From a bacterium (GTDB lineage: Bacteria; Pseudomonadota; Alphaproteobacteria; Rs-D84; CACZYB01), in NCBI GenBank assembly GCA_014803545.1, contig JAAVBN010000033.1:1-56504 (forward strand): a stretch of DNA of 56,504 bases. Reading direction: 5' to 3'. The position numbers were made by a program, and so were the translations under genes. Each line of letters starts with the position of its first letter. The stretch's first letter is position 1. The notes below the pieces were generated by a model. It was not told where the DNA came from, did not search any database, and was given only the letters and a program-made list of their open reading frames with translations. This document shows, in pieces, positions 15,395-24,122 of this stretch.

Positions 15395-15955
15395 ATGAAT
15401 AAATGTAAATTAACAACCTTATCTGTTACGGCAATGTTGTCGGTTGGTTTAATTGAAGGTGCTTTGGCGGACAGAACTTATATGTGTAAATCTTGTTCAG
15501 CTGGAACCTATTCTACCGCAGGAGCCTCTTCTTGTTCTGCTTGCACTGGAAATACTTACTCTAATGCGGGTGCTTCGTCTTGTACCGCTTGTGCCTCTGG
15601 CTATATTGCTAACTCCTCCCATACTGGTTGTGATAAAGCAAAAAGTTGTGATTATAAATTTGAACAAAGTTGTTCAGGAGGTTCTATATGTAACTATATC
15701 TGTAGTGATGTAGATTTCTTAAAAAAATATCCAATACCAGGCTTAAAATTTTCGGGTAGTAGTCAACAAAATTTGTCAGCAACTATTACAACAACAAATG
15801 GGCACCGTCATTCCTGTTCTATTTCCAAAGTAGCATATAGCCCTTCTGGCGGGGCAACAGTATATCTTGGTGTGGGTAAACTTAGTTGTAATATAACACT
15901 TGAACATGGTGATTCGGTAAATGGAAAGACTTGTGATAATGGTGTATTGAAATAA
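15395..15955 (+). CDS. Gene B of cassette L2: secreted Cys-rich TNFR/GCC2-like protein
   Basis: 186 residues. A signal peptide (about 1-25, ALA-DR), then two TNFR/GCC2-like repeats (C-x-x-C-x-x-G-T/N-Y-S; about 30-75), then a domain with spaced Cys (C-D-Y, C-S-G-G, C-N-Y-I-C, later three more) not seen in the other gene B copies. So gene B shares an N-terminal plan but has a variable C-terminal domain. Exported and probably surface-exposed; role unknown. Own terminator. Confidence 0.75.
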   Translation: MNKCKLTTLSVTAMLSVGLIEGALADRTYMCKSCSAGTYSTAGASSCSACTGNTYSNAGASSCTACASGYIANSSHTGCDKAKSCDYKFEQSCSGGSICNYICSDVDFLKKYPIPGLKFSGSSQQNLSATITTTNGHRHSCSISKVAYSPSGGATVYLGVGKLSCNITLEHGDSVNGKTCDNGVLK

Positions 15956-15958
15956 AAA

Positions 15959-15987
15959 ATCCCCCTTTTATTAGGGGGTATTTTTTT
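15959..15987 (+). terminator. Cassette L2 terminator
   Basis: CCCCC 15961-15965 pairs with GGGGG 15974-15978, then T7. The gene on the minus strand ends at 15986, so the site is shared. Confidence 0.85.
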
Positions 15988-16573
15988 ATATGAATTTGAT
16001 TATATAAAATCCAGCAAAAAGAAGTATAAAGAATATTATCGTTAAAACTTCCAAATGTTTTTCAATGAACTCCCTTGCCTTTTCACCGTATTTATATAAA
16101 AGCCATGCAATGAAGTAATACCTTACTGCTCTTGATACAGCAGATGCGATTATGAAAATTGTAAAGTTCATATTTACAAATCCGCTTGCGATAGTGATTA
16201 CCTTGTATGGGAATGGTGTAAGTCCGCCTGCGAATACAATCCAATATCCCCATTCGTTATAAAGGCTTGCGAATTTATTAAAGCTTTCTACATAATGAAG
16301 AAGTTCCAAAATACGAATTCCTACGCTGTCAAATAAAACTCTTCCTATGAAATAAGCAGCACCTCCACCCAAAACACTAAAAAGTAGGGCGACGGAGGAA
16401 ATCCAGAATGCCTTTTTCGGTATTGCCAATATCATAGGTATCATAATTATTTCCGTTGGAAGTGGGAAAAATATACTTCCAAAGAAAGAAATGAAAATCA
16501 AAACACCCATGGCGTATTTTGTTTTGCTTAAACTTAAAACGTAATCATAAATTTTCCTTAATAATTTTTTCAT
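15986..16573 (-). CDS. YqaA/DedA-like inner-membrane protein
   Basis: 195 residues from the ATG after AAAGGAGATAGTTTG; a longer frame to 16666 has no such site. Several membrane helices, a re-entrant-type segment with P-L-P-T-E, and G-G-L-T-P-F-P-Y-K, typical of the SNARE-associated/VTT (DedA) superfamily, YqaA branch. Members act in lipid transport and envelope homeostasis. Exact substrate unknown. Monocistronic. Confidence 0.8.
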   Translation of the reverse strand: MKKLLRKIYDYVLSLSKTKYAMGVLIFISFFGSIFFPLPTEIIMIPMILAIPKKAFWISSVALLFSVLGGGAAYFIGRVLFDSVGIRILELLHYVESFNKFASLYNEWGYWIVFAGGLTPFPYKVITIASGFVNMNFTIFIIASAVSRAVRYYFIAWLLYKYGEKAREFIEKHLEVLTIIFFILLFAGFYIIKFI

Positions 16574-16711
16574 CAAACTATCTCCTTTTAAATATAAGAA
16601 CAGTTTATTATAAGATTTTAAAAAATAAAGGAAAATATGTAAATGGGTGAAAGAAAAAACTTGCACAAATGAAAAACATCTTATATCCTTATAAAAGGAA
16701 TAGGAGGAACT

Positions 16712-16894
16712 ATGAAAAAAATACTTGCTCTTTTAACGATTGTACTTATTTCAGGTTGCAGTGGAACAATATACAATACTGATCCTGTTGGTGTTGGATA
16801 TGATGCAAACGAACTTAAAATTTCACCTTGTGCTTGTATGCAAGTTGACACAAAGCCGGGGTTGCCTGAATGGTTAATAGAAACAATAATATAA
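16712..16894 (+). CDS. Small lipoprotein, VirB7-like candidate
   Basis: 60 residues. A lipoprotein signal peptide ends I-S-G-C with Cys16, after a strong AGGAGGAAC site. Size, lipobox and position before two VirB8-like genes fit a VirB7-type outer-membrane-core lipoprotein of a T4SS; VirB7 is too short and variable to prove this by sequence. Its end overlaps the next gene by 25 bases. Confidence 0.55.
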   Translation: MKKILALLTIVLISGCSGTIYNTDPVGVGYDANELKISPCACMQVDTKPGLPEWLIETII

Positions 16895-17769
16895 AATCAA
16901 ATGTTTTATCAACAGATGTAAAAAGTGATATGCCTGTGTATCCTTTTAATGTTGATATTTCATCTATACCTGAGCGTAAATATCTTTCTGGTATTTACAG
17001 TTTATCAAAGCTGTCTTTTATATTCATATTGACAGCGGTGATTTTATCACTTTTTTTGATAATAAAGGCTTATTCCGTAAAAATAAATCCTTACTTTGTT
17101 TATTGGGATAAATATGAAACCAAATTTAAAAGGTTGAGAAGTATAGAGAGGGTAAAGCCCGCTTCCCCAATAAGAAGGATAACAGAAAATACCTATATGA
17201 CCGAATATTTTATACGGGAGTATTTAACAAAGACTTTTAATTTTACAACAAAGCTTGTATCAAATGAGGAAAACTGGTGTGATTGTAATGGTAATGATGA
17301 TTTAAAAAATACGGACTTTTTGAATATAAATAAAAAATGTTATTTATGCAATTTCTCGTCCTCTAATGTATATAGTTCATTTGTGAAAAATCAAAAGCCT
17401 ACCTTTGATTTGATGGCGCAAAAGGGTATTAGTCAGAATATAGTAATTCTTGATATGGAGCAAATAAGGACTCTTGAAATATCTCGTAAAAAATCGTTTA
17501 TATCAAATTTTCTTCCACAACGTAATGTGCAAGTGTTAAGTGAATATAAAGTTGATTTCATTGTAGAAAGCTCGGTTAATGATAATATTACAAACAGAGA
17601 TGTTATTACCTCATATATAACGGTTGTTGGATTTAAAGACTATCCTAGGTCTAAAACTGTAAGTGCGGTAAGTTATATGTTTAATCCAAACTATGAACTT
17701 GTCCTTCGCAATTATGACAAGATGAAAAAGGCTGAATTAAGGGAGGCGGAAAATGAAATTAACTTCTAA
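16870..17769 (+). CDS. VirB8-like inner-membrane protein (divergent, 1)
   Basis: 299 residues. A cytoplasmic start of about 50 residues, one membrane helix (about 52-70), then a large periplasmic domain: the VirB8 topology. The C-terminal strand carries F-N-P-N-Y-x-L-V-L-R-N-Y, resembling the N-P-L-G-F-V-I-E-E-Y end of the protein at 35705. It has an insert with C-D-C and C-x-x-C (about 133-157) that may bind metal or form disulfides. It overlaps the lipoprotein gene and the next gene by 16-25 bases, so all three form one operon. The start is not certain. Confidence 0.6.
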   Translation: MVNRNNNIKSNVLSTDVKSDMPVYPFNVDISSIPERKYLSGIYSLSKLSFIFILTAVILSLFLIIKAYSVKINPYFVYWDKYETKFKRLRSIERVKPASPIRRITENTYMTEYFIREYLTKTFNFTTKLVSNEENWCDCNGNDDLKNTDFLNINKKCYLCNFSSSNVYSSFVKNQKPTFDLMAQKGISQNIVILDMEQIRTLEISRKKSFISNFLPQRNVQVLSEYKVDFIVESSVNDNITNRDVITSYITVVGFKDYPRSKTVSAVSYMFNPNYELVLRNYDKMKKAELREAENEINF

Positions 17770-18457
17770 AAACTCTCTTATATTCCTTATCATATTAAGT
17801 TTGATGTCTTTTATTAGCATAATGTTTTCTATATTTACGGGGATTGTTTTAAATTCGTCTTTGGAAAGTAATATTTTTAAGCTAAATCCAGTTGTAATAC
17901 CAAAGTTTGAAAATACTGATAATATGCTTAAAATACTTCCGATGAAATCTGCTGTGATTACAAAATATCAAATGGAAGATTTCACAAAAAAGCTTATTAT
18001 GGAGTATATAACTGTAAGATATACTGTTAATGGTTCGGGGTATATGATGATGGAAAATACTGGGATTGGAGATAAAAGCAATAATCTTTTTAATGGGGCG
18101 ATATTGAAAATTCCAAGCTATGTTCCAGAAACAAATAGCTATAATTCTGCATATAACTCGTTTGTAAGTGGGAAAAATAATGATGTGGAGGAGATTTCAA
18201 ACCTTATGTCCCAAAATATAACTAGGTCGGTTAAAATATTAGAGGCGCCATATAAGTATAAGGATAGGTGGAAAACGTTAGTTGAGTTTATTTACAAAAA
18301 TCCAGATACTAACTTTTTATCAGAGGCGCAGAGGGAACGTTGGGAAATTAATATGGAAATTGGAAATATAAGGGGAAGAAGTTTGTATTCGGTTCCATTT
18401 AATCCTTCGTATATTTTTGCATTTGAAGTAAAGTGGATTGAAAAAATCAGGAAGTAA
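17753..18457 (+). CDS. VirB8-like inner-membrane protein (divergent, 2)
   Basis: 234 residues. One membrane helix near the N-terminus (about 9-31), then a periplasmic domain ending V-P-F-N-P-S-Y-I-F-A-F-E-V-K-W, again the Asn-Pro strand of VirB8. It overlaps the gene before it by 17 bases. It may form hetero-oligomers with its neighbour in a second or specialised T4SS inner-membrane ring; that is inference. Confidence 0.55.
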   Translation: MKLTSKNSLIFLIILSLMSFISIMFSIFTGIVLNSSLESNIFKLNPVVIPKFENTDNMLKILPMKSAVITKYQMEDFTKKLIMEYITVRYTVNGSGYMMMENTGIGDKSNNLFNGAILKIPSYVPETNSYNSAYNSFVSGKNNDVEEISNLMSQNITRSVKILEAPYKYKDRWKTLVEFIYKNPDTNFLSEAQRERWEINMEIGNIRGRSLYSVPFNPSYIFAFEVKWIEKIRK

Positions 18458-18493
18458 AAGTTTGTCTGTTATGTATGGGAATTTGCAAAATTA

Positions 18494-18525
18494 AATACAC
18501 CCATGGTTAGGGTGTATTATTTAAT
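18494..18525. terminator. Bidirectional terminator
   Basis: AATACACCC 18494-18502 pairs with GGGTGTATT 18510-18518 between two convergent genes; flanking T/A runs are weak. Confidence 0.65.
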
Positions 18526-18541
18526 TTATATTTGTGGTAGG

Positions 18542-20008
18542 TTAGCCTAATTTCTTTTTCAAGATTTCGTTTACAATTTGTGGGTTGGCTTGTCCCTTCA
18601 TTGCCTTTAATGTTTGACCAACGAACCAGCCAAAGATTTGGACTTTACCACCTTTATATAATGCTACATTGTCAGGTGATGATGCGATTATGTCATCAAT
18701 TACCTTTTCAATAGCATCAGTGTCGGATACTTGTTTTAATCCCTTTGCCTCCACAATTTTACGAGGAGATTTTTCGTTGCCTTCATACATAAATTTGAAA
18801 ACATCCTTTGCTATTTTTCCGCTTATTGTTCCGTCTTTTATAAGGTCAATAAGTTCACCCAAAGATTTTGCAGGGATAGGGCTTTCTGTTATGTCCTTAT
18901 TTTCCTTATTAAGGACAGCGAAAAGTTCCGTTTGCATCCAATTTGCAACCATTTTTCCGTCATGTGATTGGGTGTCCTTGACTGCATCTTCAAAGTATTC
19001 AGCAACCTCACGTTCTGCGGTTAAAATATCCGCATCGTAATCGGAAAGTTTGTATTCTTCAATAAATCTTTTCCTTTTTGCATCAGGAAGTTCTGGCATT
19101 GAAGCCTGTATCCTTTCAACTAGGCCTTCTTCTAAGATAAGAGGCATAATGTCAGGGTCTGGGAAATAGCGGTAATCTATTGCATTTTCCTTACTTCTCA
19201 TAGAACGAGTTGTGCCAGTGTTTGCGTCAAACAATCTTGTTTCTTGAACGATTTTGCCACCGTCATCCAAAATTTCAAGTTGGCGATTGGATTCGTATTC
19301 AATTGCCTGTATTGCGAATCGGACAGAGTTCACATTTTTCGTTTCGGTTCGTGTGCCGAAAGTATCGCTTCCCTTTTCACGAAGAGAGATGTTTATATCG
19401 CAACGCATACTTCCTTCGTCCATATTGCCGTCGCATGTTCCAAGATAGCGGACGAGAGAGCGAATCTTTTTTATGTATTCGCCAGCCTCATAAGGGCTTG
19501 CCATATCTGGCTTTGATACGATTTCCATTAACGCTACACCTGCACGATTGAAATCAACCATTGATTTTGTTGGTGATAAATCGTGGGTAAGTTTTCCTGC
19601 GTCTTGTTCAACGTGAAGTTTTTCAATGCGAATCTTTTTAGGTAGTCCTTCTTCGTTTATAATTTCAACCCAACCGTCGCTTACTATTGGATGGAATTGT
19701 TGTGTGATTTGGTATCCAGTTGGAAGGTCGGCATAGAAATAATGTTTTCTATCAAACACAGATTTTTTATTGATTTTTGCATTTAATCCCAAACCTGTTT
19801 TAATTGCCTGTTCAATACAGAATTTATTTATAACAGGAAGTTGTCCAGGGAAACCAGAATCCAAAAATGATACATGTGTGTTTGGAAGAGCGCCGAATTT
19901 TGTTGAGCTTTTTGAAAAAAGTTTAGAATCACTTATCACCTGGCAATGGATTTCCAAACCGATATTCATTTCGTATTCTTTGTTTTTGCCTTTTAAAATA
20001 TATGTCAT
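18542..20008 (-). CDS. gatB: Asp/Glu-tRNA amidotransferase subunit B
   Basis: 488 residues. N-terminal G-L-E-I-H-C-Q-V, H-K-H/Y-F-Y-x-D-L-P-x-G-Y-Q, and the C-terminal Yqey-like tail are all present. It acts with GatA and GatC to convert Glu-tRNA(Gln) and Asp-tRNA(Asn). Two bases after gatA. gatC is not in this window. Confidence 0.95.
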   Translation of the reverse strand: MTYILKGKNKEYEMNIGLEIHCQVISDSKLFSKSSTKFGALPNTHVSFLDSGFPGQLPVINKFCIEQAIKTGLGLNAKINKKSVFDRKHYFYADLPTGYQITQQFHPIVSDGWVEIINEEGLPKKIRIEKLHVEQDAGKLTHDLSPTKSMVDFNRAGVALMEIVSKPDMASPYEAGEYIKKIRSLVRYLGTCDGNMDEGSMRCDINISLREKGSDTFGTRTETKNVNSVRFAIQAIEYESNRQLEILDDGGKIVQETRLFDANTGTTRSMRSKENAIDYRYFPDPDIMPLILEEGLVERIQASMPELPDAKRKRFIEEYKLSDYDADILTAEREVAEYFEDAVKDTQSHDGKMVANWMQTELFAVLNKENKDITESPIPAKSLGELIDLIKDGTISGKIAKDVFKFMYEGNEKSPRKIVEAKGLKQVSDTDAIEKVIDDIIASSPDNVALYKGGKVQIFGWFVGQTLKAMKGQANPQIVNEILKKKLG

Positions 20009-20010
20009 CG

Positions 20011-21483
20011 TTATTCTCCCATTACCTTTGATGGTGTGTTATCAAATTTTGAAATTGCCTCTATATGATGTGCGAATTTGAAGATTGTTTCTTCATCAAA
20101 ACGCTTTCCAATTACTTGAAGTCCAAGAGGTAGTCCATTTTTATCATAGCCAACAGGAATGCTTATTGCAGGAAGTCCAGCTAAGCTTGCACCAACTGTA
20201 TAAATATCGTTTAAGTATACATCAAGTGGTGAAAGAGAATCATTTTTTGAAAATGCAGCACCTGTTGTTGATGGGGTTAGTATTACATCAACTTTTTTGA
20301 ATACCTCATCAAAATCATTACAGATAAGACGGCGGGTTTTAAGTGCCTTTAAGTAAGAACGTTCATAAAATTCTTCGGTTAAAATTGTTGAACCGATAAG
20401 AAGACGTTTTTTTACCTCTGCCCCGAATCCTTCTGTTCTTGTTAATTCATACATTTCATCAAGAGAGTGGAATGGACTTTTTGTTCTGTATCCATATTTT
20501 ACACCATCGTATCTTGCAAGATTGGAAGATGCTTCGGCTGGTGCGATTATGTAGTATACAGGAAGTGAGAATTTTGTGAGTGGTAGTGATACCTCTACAA
20601 CTTCGGCACCAAGGCTTTCAAGTTCCTTTGCCCTTTCATCCCAAAGTTTTTGAACTTCTGGATTAAGTTTATCGCTTTTGTATTCAGTTGGGATACCGAT
20701 TTTTAAGCCCTTTATGCTTTCGCCTAATACCTTTGTGAAATCAGGAACTGCACGAGGGGCAGTTGTTGGATCTTTGTCATCTTGACCTGAGATTACATTT
20801 AAAAGGAGAGCGTTGTCTTCTACTGTTCTTGCAATTACACCTGGGACATCAAGTGATGATGCGAATGCAACTATACCATAACGGGAAGCACGACCATAGG
20901 TTGGTTTTATGCCGACAAGTCCACAAAATGATGATGGTTGACGGATTGAACCACCAGTATCAGAGCCAGTTGCAGCCATTGCCTGACCAGATGCAACAGC
21001 AGAGGCAGAACCACCAGAAGAACCGCCAGGGACTAAATCTTCACCGTTTCTTTTGTATGGGTTTTTAACTTCGCCAAAGTAGGAGGTTAAGTTTGTTGAA
21101 CCCATTGCAAATTCATCCAAAGATGTTTTACCAAGCATTGTTATACCAGCGTTTAGTAATTTTTCGGAAACGGTTGATTCATATTCTGGGATAAAATTTT
21201 CAAGCATTTTTGAGGAGGCGGTAGTTCTTACACCCTTTGTGCAGAATAAATCCTTTATTGCCATAGGAATACCCTCTAAAAATCTTGCTTTATCGTGGGC
21301 GATGTTTTCATCTGCAACACGAGCTTGGGAAAGGGCGATTTCTGGGGTTTCGGTAATAAAGGCATTAAGACCTTTATACTTTTCCATATTATCAATATAT
21401 GCTCTTGTAAGTTCAACGGCGGATATTTCCCTTTTTGATAATAAATTTTTTGCCTGTGCTATTGTTAAATCTGTTAATTTCAT
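20011..21483 (-). CDS. gatA: Asp/Glu-tRNA amidotransferase subunit A
   Basis: 490 residues, amidase-signature family. The catalytic Lys in A-I-K-D, and the Ser pair in G-S-S-G-G-S and D-T-G-G-S-I-R, are intact. It releases ammonia from glutamine for GatB. It sits 20 bases after secD and directly before gatB on the minus strand. Confidence 0.95.
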   Translation of the reverse strand: MKLTDLTIAQAKNLLSKREISAVELTRAYIDNMEKYKGLNAFITETPEIALSQARVADENIAHDKARFLEGIPMAIKDLFCTKGVRTTASSKMLENFIPEYESTVSEKLLNAGITMLGKTSLDEFAMGSTNLTSYFGEVKNPYKRNGEDLVPGGSSGGSASAVASGQAMAATGSDTGGSIRQPSSFCGLVGIKPTYGRASRYGIVAFASSLDVPGVIARTVEDNALLLNVISGQDDKDPTTAPRAVPDFTKVLGESIKGLKIGIPTEYKSDKLNPEVQKLWDERAKELESLGAEVVEVSLPLTKFSLPVYYIIAPAEASSNLARYDGVKYGYRTKSPFHSLDEMYELTRTEGFGAEVKKRLLIGSTILTEEFYERSYLKALKTRRLICNDFDEVFKKVDVILTPSTTGAAFSKNDSLSPLDVYLNDIYTVGASLAGLPAISIPVGYDKNGLPLGLQVIGKRFDEETIFKFAHHIEAISKFDNTPSKVMGE

Positions 21484-21503
21484 TTTTATTTTCCTTTTTA
21501 ATC

Positions 21504-23051
21504 TTATAAATCAACTTTTTTTGTTTTGCCAGTTTTTGCCCAAAGTTCCATTATGAATTTAAGGCAAGTTATGTTTGTAAATAGAGATGCAAGGATACCC
21601 ATAATAAGAGTTATTGCGAATCCCTTGATTGGACCAGAGCCGAATTGGAACAAAATTAAACCAGAGGCAAGGGTTGTAATATTACTATCCATAATAGCGG
21701 AAAGGGCGTTATTAAATCCTGATTCTATGGACTTTATTGCACTCATTCCGTTTTTTGCTTCTTCTCTCATTCTTTCAAAAATCAAGATGTTTGCGTCAAC
21801 GGCCATACCTATGTTAAGGGCGATACCTGCTATACCTGGAAGAGTTAATGTTGCACCAGTTAGGGCAAGTCCTGCGAATATAAGTATTATGTTGAATATT
21901 AAAACTATGTCAGAGAAAATTCCTAATACTCCGTAAGTTAGGACCATAAATACAAGGACTATTATTAAGCCAAGGATACTTGCAAAACTTCCTTTTGCAA
22001 TGGAATCGGCGCCGAGTCCTGCTCCTACGGTTCTTTCTTCTACTATGGTTAATTCTGTTGGAAGTGCACCAGAGCGAAGCATAGTTGATAGGTCGTTTGC
22101 TTGCTCGGTTGAGAAACTTCCTGTGATTTGACCATAACCGCCAGTAATAGCCTCTTGGATAACAGGGGCAGATAGAACACGACCGTCAAGGACTATTGCG
22201 AATCGTTTACCGACATTTTCAGATGTTAATTTTGCAAATGATTTTGCACCAACTGTGTTAAAGGTTGTTGTGACGGCTGGACGTCCATTTCTGTCGTATG
22301 AAACACGAGAATCGGTTAATGTATCGCCGTTAACGGCTATTTTCTTTTTGATAACTATGCCATCAACAATTTCACTGTCAAGAGAGATATGGCCAGTTTG
22401 CATTGCTTCCTCATCAACCTCATGGAAAGTCATTTTTGCAGTTTTTCCGATAAGCTCTTTTACTCTGTCTGGATTATCAACACCAGGAAGTTGAACCATA
22501 ATTCGGTTTTCACCTTGTTTCTGAATAGAAGGCTCTTTATTACCAAGGCTGTCAATACGGCGACGAACTATTTCAATTGAGTTTGAAAGGACATCGGTTT
22601 TTATTTTTGAAATAGCAGCTTGGGAATAGTAAATTTTTAGCTTGTTATCTGTGGTATCAATATCAACTTCGTTTGAGGTTGCATTTCGGATACGTTTTCT
22701 TGCCTCGGTAATATCGTCTTTGTTTTTTATTACAACACTTACGGAATTTGAAATACCTGTTAGGTTTGAATAAGGTATTATGTTTTTATCGTTGGATTTA
22801 TCACCACGAAGTTCTTTCCTTATAGTATCTTTTAATATTGAGTAGCGTTCTTTTATAACGCCATCTATATCTGCTTCAAGAAGAATGTATGCACCGCCTT
22901 TTAAATCAAGACCAAGAGAGATTTCGGAATCTTGCATATATTCAGGAAGATGTAGTCTTTGTTCCTCAGTTAAAAAAGTTGGTATTACAAGAATAATAGC
23001 GAGTATCATTATTATTGATATAGTAAAAAGTTTTATTTTAGATATTTTCAT
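21504..23051 (-). CDS. secD: Protein translocase subunit SecD
   Basis: 515 residues. An N-terminal membrane helix, a large periplasmic domain (D-L-K-G-G near 50), and five C-terminal membrane helices with the RND-type motif G-M-A-V-D-A-N-I-L-I-F-E-R. SecD uses proton flow to pull exported proteins through SecYEG. secF and yajC, the usual neighbours, are absent here; gatA-gatB follow instead. Confidence 0.95.
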   Translation of the reverse strand: MKISKIKLFTISIIMILAIILVIPTFLTEEQRLHLPEYMQDSEISLGLDLKGGAYILLEADIDGVIKERYSILKDTIRKELRGDKSNDKNIIPYSNLTGISNSVSVVIKNKDDITEARKRIRNATSNEVDIDTTDNKLKIYYSQAAISKIKTDVLSNSIEIVRRRIDSLGNKEPSIQKQGENRIMVQLPGVDNPDRVKELIGKTAKMTFHEVDEEAMQTGHISLDSEIVDGIVIKKKIAVNGDTLTDSRVSYDRNGRPAVTTTFNTVGAKSFAKLTSENVGKRFAIVLDGRVLSAPVIQEAITGGYGQITGSFSTEQANDLSTMLRSGALPTELTIVEERTVGAGLGADSIAKGSFASILGLIIVLVFMVLTYGVLGIFSDIVLIFNIILIFAGLALTGATLTLPGIAGIALNIGMAVDANILIFERMREEAKNGMSAIKSIESGFNNALSAIMDSNITTLASGLILFQFGSGPIKGFAITLIMGILASLFTNITCLKFIMELWAKTGKTKKVDL

Positions 23052-23139
23052 TTATAGCTCCCACAATTGAATAATAAAGAAATTTTATAGAATGTTAAAG
23101 AATTTTGCAAGAAATAATATTCTTATTTTATTTTTTTAA

Positions 23140-23168
23140 TTTACTTTTTTTTAATATTAGATTATATT
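23140..23168 (+). promoter_or_regulatory. Promoter of cassette L3
   Basis: TTTACT (23140-23145), 17 bases, TATATT (23163-23168). The leader hairpins start within ten bases. Confidence 0.5.
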
Positions 23169-23260
23169 GGTTTCAGATACAGAAAATATCTGTATTTAGT
23201 ATTAGAGATAATACGGGAGTGTCAGAACTCTTTTATCAGACGAGGTATATACAAACAAAT

Positions 23261-23287
23261 GATACTCTCAGAGTATCTTTTTTTTTT
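23261..23287 (+). terminator. Internal terminator-like hairpin in leader L3 (first)
   Basis: GATACTC 23261-23267 pairs with GAGTATC 23271-23277, then T10. An upstream GAGGTAT could pair with ATACTC, bulging one G, as an antiterminator. Confidence 0.7.
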
Positions 23288-23403
23288 GTTTTATGCCGAC
23301 TGCCCAGCCCTTTGTGGTTGGGTAGATTGTGATTATACAATAGGAGAAATTTCTCTAAAAATCACAAAAGTCATTGTCTGATATGATTTTCTGAACTGCC
23401 CGG

Positions 23404-23432
23404 CCACTATCACTGATACGTGGGATTTTTTT
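23404..23432 (+). terminator. Internal terminator-like hairpin in leader L3 (second)
   Basis: CCACTATC 23404-23411 pairs with GATA-c-GTGG 23415-23423 (one bulged C), then T7 just before the ribosome site. It shares its first CC with the long-range helix to 23316-23325. Confidence 0.6.
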
Positions 23433-23455
23433 ATAAAAAAAAGGGGAAAAAGAAA

Positions 23456-23878
23456 ATGAACAAAATGCCGAAGTGGGTAATGGTATCCACGATAATTTCA
23501 ACTATGTTGATTGGAAAAATTGCAATCGCATCAACTTTCACTGATGCCTTAGTAAACTACTGTGTTCCGATAAATGCGTCAGTGTGTTCTGGGGCGGAAA
23601 GGGCTTTGTATAATAGCAGTCTTACGGGGAACAAATGTGAATGTCAAAGGGTAGGTATGTATTACGATACGACTTTGACGGTGAGATATTGTAAGAATTG
23701 TCCAGAGGGGACAATAACGGGGACGGCGAAGAATCTTACGTCATGTAAAGCTATAAAATGTCCGAGTGGGTTTAAGGTTTTGAAGGCGACTAATGGAGTA
23801 TGTGCTAGTGGATTTAGTTTGAAAACTATAACGAACAATTCTTGTCCGACGGGATATAAGACATATAAATTTGAGTAA
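23456..23878 (+). CDS. Gene A of cassette L3: small secreted Cys-rich YCVP protein
   Basis: 140 residues from the ATG after AAGGGGAAAAAGAAA; a GTG at 23420 in the same frame lies inside the leader terminator and is unlikely. A signal peptide (about 1-26, AIA-ST) then F-T-D-x-L-x-x-Y-C-V-P, C-x-C, Y-C-x-x-C-P-E-G-T, C-x-x-I-K-C-P-x-G, and two Gly-Phe/Tyr repeats near the end. Clear paralogue of the genes at 1731, 14806 and 56215. Function unknown. Confidence 0.8.
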   Translation: MNKMPKWVMVSTIISTMLIGKIAIASTFTDALVNYCVPINASVCSGAERALYNSSLTGNKCECQRVGMYYDTTLTVRYCKNCPEGTITGTAKNLTSCKAIKCPSGFKVLKATNGVCASGFSLKTITNNSCPTGYKTYKFE

Positions 23879-23885
23879 GATGTAT

Positions 23886-23921
23886 GGGTGGGAGTTTTTC
23901 ACATGGTCTTCGCTTCCACCC
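23886..23921 (+). other. Conserved-loop hairpin after gene A (L3)
   Basis: GGGTGGGAG 23886-23894 pairs with CTTCCACCC 23913-23921 (one G-T), eight bases after the stop. The loop reads TTTTTC, AC, ATGGTCTTCG: the L1 loop on another stem. Confidence 0.75.
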
Positions 23922-23945
23922 TTCCCAAAAGATGTGGTGAGATTT

Positions 23946-24092
23946 ATGAGAAATATTACGAAGGAAAATCTTAGTCAGCACAATGGGACCGAAGGTCCTA
24001 GCACCTGCCCCAAGGGGGCGGAGGGCAGGTGCTTTGCTGACTGGGAATGTGTCCCAAGAAAAACTAAAACAAATTTCTTAACACAAAGATAA
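23946..24092 (+). CDS. Tiny ORF over the AGTCAGCA hairpin (L3)
   Basis: A 48-codon frame starting after GTGGTGAGATTT, reading through the nested hairpin 23973-24042. The homologous element in L1 (1380-1451) is out of frame with any matching start, so peptide conservation is not supported. It could be spurious. Confidence 0.2.
   Translation: MRNITKENLSQHNGTEGPSTCPKGAEGRCFADWECVPRKTKTNFLTQR
23973..24042 (+). repeat. AGTCAGCA/TGCTGACT nested hairpin before gene B (L3)
   Basis: Outer stem 23973-23980 with 24035-24042, identical to L1. A small hairpin GGACC-gaa-GGTCC lies at 23986-23998. Inner stem GCACCTGCCC 24001-24010 with 24023-24032, unlike the L1 inner stem but equally perfect. A weak GGGA/TCCC hairpin follows. 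Confidence 0.75.
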
Positions 24093-24122
24093 CTAATAAC
24101 AAACTAACAAAAAGGAGAAACT

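Larger units (their letters stand above)
23174..23455 (+). ncRNA. Structured 5' leader RNA with two terminator-like hairpins, cassette L3
   Basis: Hairpins in order: ATACAGA/TCTGTAT; GTATTA/TAATAC with GAGA loop; GAGT/ACTC; terminator-like hairpin 23261-23277 with a T10 run; CTGCCCAGCC 23300-23309 with GGTTGGGTAG 23316-23325; TTGTGATT/AATCACAA helix with an inner AGGAGAAATTTCTCT hairpin; GTCAT/ATGAT; a second terminator-like hairpin 23404-23432. GGTTGGGTAG can pair instead with CTGCCCGGCC 23396-23405. Element order matches L1/L2/L4 with different stem bases. The bound signal, if any, is unknown. Confidence 0.75.

Noticed and set aside
23174..23455. T-box or cobalamin riboswitch
   Set aside because: No T-box sequence, no specifier-like layout, no B12 box; gene A is not a metabolic gene.
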